A DNA stretch of 64,000 nucleotides from Populus alba. Its lineage: Eukaryota > Streptophyta > Magnoliopsida > Malpighiales > Salicaceae. Below are positions 62,180-64,000 of the stretch, in pieces; positions within the stretch are counted from its first letter, which is position 1; each line of letters begins with the position of its first letter. The stretch lies in NCBI RefSeq assembly GCF_005239225.2, contig NC_133294.1, forward strand, positions 15,389,631-15,453,630, given 5' to 3'. The position numbers and the translations under genes were made by a program. The notes below the pieces were generated by a model, which worked only from the letters and a program-made list of their open reading frames with translations, was not told the origin of the DNA and did not search any database.

Positions 62180-62790
62180 GATTGTTTGCTAAAAAAAATA
62201 TTTTTAAAAAATAAATTATTTTTTTGTTTGGTAATATAATAAAAAAATAAACTGAAAAATAACTTATTAATATTTTATTTTATTTTAAATTTATTAAAAT
62301 AATAAGAATCAATTAAATCTAACAAATAAAAAACCTAAACGATAATGAAATAAAAAATATTAAATTTTATAAATTATTTTAAATAAAATAAAAAATAATA
62401 AAAAAAATAAAGACTAAATCTAAAAGATAAAAAAGTCAAAATATGATGAAATTAAAAAAAATCAATTTCATAAATTATTTCAAATAAATAGTGATTAAAA
62501 GAATGAAAATTAAATCTAATAAATAACAAATTTCAACTAACAAAAGGATTAAAAAAATAACGATAAAAAGAATAAGGATCAAAATTAATAAAAAAATAAA
62601 TTAAATTAAATTTTAAAAAATAAAATTATAAAAAAATCAAAACAAAATATATAGTAATAAAAGTATTGATAATCAAATTTTATATAATCAACAAATAAGA
62701 AGATGCTTTTTAATTTCTCACAACTTCTAAAAAAGTATTTTGAACAAAAAAAATTTTTAAAAAATTAAAAGTATTTTTTATTAATTTTTT
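62180..62790. repeat. A-rich dispersed repeat, copy 4
   Basis: Same order of pieces as the copy at 61.09 kb ('aatttattaaaataataaga', 'ataaattattttaaataaaa', 'aataaagactaaatctaaaa', 'tttcataaattatttcaaat'), in the same orientation. Confidence 0.6.
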
Positions 62791-62939
62791 TAATTTTTTT
62801 AATGATAAAAGAAACATAATTTTTTTTTTTTTTCAAATAATCACTCCTCACGAAATAAACGACGGTGCCTAAGTTTTTTTCTTTTAACAACAACAATTAA
62901 ATAGAGATGATGAAAGAGAATAAATGATGACGGATGATG

Positions 62940-63330
62940 AGAGGCGTCCACGTGTATAAAAGGAAATTGCGACTCGAAAGAGCTAGCCTACTGAGAATCG
63001 ACCCTTTTAAGTGAAGTCGGCTTGGAGCCATGCACATGCTGAGGCTCTGTAGCAGAGTCAAATGCTCCAGGCAATACATCAGAACTGACACGTGGCAGTG
63101 ACAGCCAGAAAGGCCCAAAGATAACGATCTTGTTTTTGTTCTTCTTCGGTTTCACACAACTGTTTTGGAATACGAGACAGCGAGAGAGACTGCTGGAGGG
63201 GGACCACTTTGAAAGAGCCAAGCACGTATTTTAAGCAATTTACGCTATGTCAAATCAACCACTGCCACGTCATGACTGAGTTCGCCGGCTCTTATTGGAC
63301 CCCTTTCTCTCTTTTACCTTTATATGCTTT
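62940..63330. promoter_or_regulatory. Promoter-like island with G-boxes and TATA motifs on both strands
   Basis: A GC-richer island inside AT-rich DNA. It contains 'ccacgtgtataaaagg' at about 62948 (CACGTG G-box directly joined to a plus-strand TATA box), 'gacacgtggcag' at about 63089 (ABRE/G-box) and 'gccacgtcatgac' near 63265 (an ACGT element). The minus strand has a TATA-like 'gcatataaagg' near 63318-63328, about 100 bases above a 77-codon minus-strand frame (MALSKWSPSSSLS...). I recognise no protein. It may be the promoter of a gene beyond the right edge or of a non-coding transcript. Confidence 0.4.
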
Positions 63331-63389
63331 ATTTTTTTTCTTCTCATTTTCCAAAAAATACCATTTTTATATTTGCTCTTATGTTTTAA

Positions 63390-63545
63390 AAATATTTTTG
63401 AAACAAATTAATTTTTTTTTATTTTTTTAGTATTTTTAAATATTTTGATGTACTGATGTTAAAAATAAATTTTAAAAAATAAAAAAATATTACTTTAATG
63501 AATTTCCAAACAAAAAATAAAAACAACAACTACCACAATACTAAC
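63390..63545. mobile_element. MITE-like element copy
   Basis: Contains 'ttttgatgtactgatgttaa' and 'atatta(c/t)tttaatgaatttcc', ending near 'caacaactaccacaatacta'. This is the best-preserved core of the family in the window. Confidence 0.5.
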
Positions 63546-64000
63546 TAGACTTTATATATTTACAATAAATTATTGTCTTACTCCCTCTATCTTGGTTATT
63601 TAACACAAAAATTAATTAATTATTATTTAATTTCCTCTAATCAATAATTACCTCCATTTATATAATTCTTATATGTTCTTAAAAAAATCCCAAAAGATTT
63701 CCTTGATGGAAAAATGTTGTAGTGTCTGATAAAAAGGATTGTTTTGTTCACTTGAGGTGATTTGGTAGCTAACAATACCAAAATGTGGAGGAAATGTTTA
63801 GAAAAATCTCAATTCAATCTTTATTTGTAAAAGAAATGCAATTTATTTTTAATTTTTAATTAATTGAGAAACATACTGTGAATTTTGATGTAAATCTTGT
63901 AAGTTTGAAATGTAGGACGTAAGCAACCAATAGGCACAAACACAGAATGTAAAAAGTCGATTTTTTTTTCCTTGCCATTGGAAGGACTATTAGCTTTAAA
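63546..64000. other. Right edge, AT-rich; nothing recognised
   Basis: No open frame, repeat or RNA gene that I can support. Confidence 0.4.

Noticed and set aside
62988..63221. 77-codon minus-strand frame in the G-box island
   Set aside because: Has a TATA-like motif about 100 bases above it but no recognisable domain; mentioned only with the promoter island.

Overview
This is nuclear DNA from a woody eudicot, very probably Populus or a close relative. The window is AT-rich and its genes carry many GT-AG introns. All confident proteins are plant families. A dispersed tandem repeat, whose monomers contain a 'gactcgggtcatgag'-like core, is a form I associate with poplar genomes. Nothing bacterial, organellar or viral was seen. 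The genus is an inference; the plant origin is read directly from the genes.

Genic left half. 1-400 holds the decayed 3' part of a gypsy-type gag on the minus strand. 3.8-16.75 kb is a complete class VIII myosin of the ATM2/VIII-B kind: 24 coding exons joining in frame to 1199 residues, with a 14-nt microexon followed by a GC-AG intron. LHCB3, the type III LHCII protein, converges on it (17.55-18.64 kb, minus). A 2.2-kb array of the poplar-type monomer follows. At 22.0-24.4 kb is a basic, Ser/Lys-rich protein of unknown function with a C-terminal KEN box; three M-phase (MSA) promoter cores lie 240-360 bp upstream of it. Next is an older TIR element split by a solo LTR with a perfect 5-bp target duplication (26.8-27.8 kb). 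It is followed by an LC8 dynein light chain (28.6-29.1 kb, minus), a two-exon DUF1223 protein (32.6-34.3 kb, plus), a deleted tRNA-Glu relic (37.4 kb) and a seven-exon VAP4-type MSP-domain protein (38.5-41.1 kb, minus).

Repeat-rich right half. Two single-exon wound-induced polypeptide genes (DUF3774/WIP; 45.6 and 48.9 kb, both minus, each with a TATA box) lie either side of a tandem duplication of about 575 bp. From 49.9 kb to the end there are two non-autonomous hAT-like elements with 8-bp target duplications, a duplicated small ORF whose second copy has an in-frame stop, a 'catcggt'-rich transposon-like tract, a nested inverted repeat, a 55-bp minisatellite, several copies of A-rich and MITE-like families, and a promoter-like island with G-boxes near 63 kb that has no recognisable gene.

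The genes do not form a pathway; they are ordinary dispersed plant loci (cytoplasmic motor and adaptor, photosynthetic antenna, membrane-contact protein, wound peptides). The most promising uncharacterised item is the KEN-box protein with the MSA promoter.
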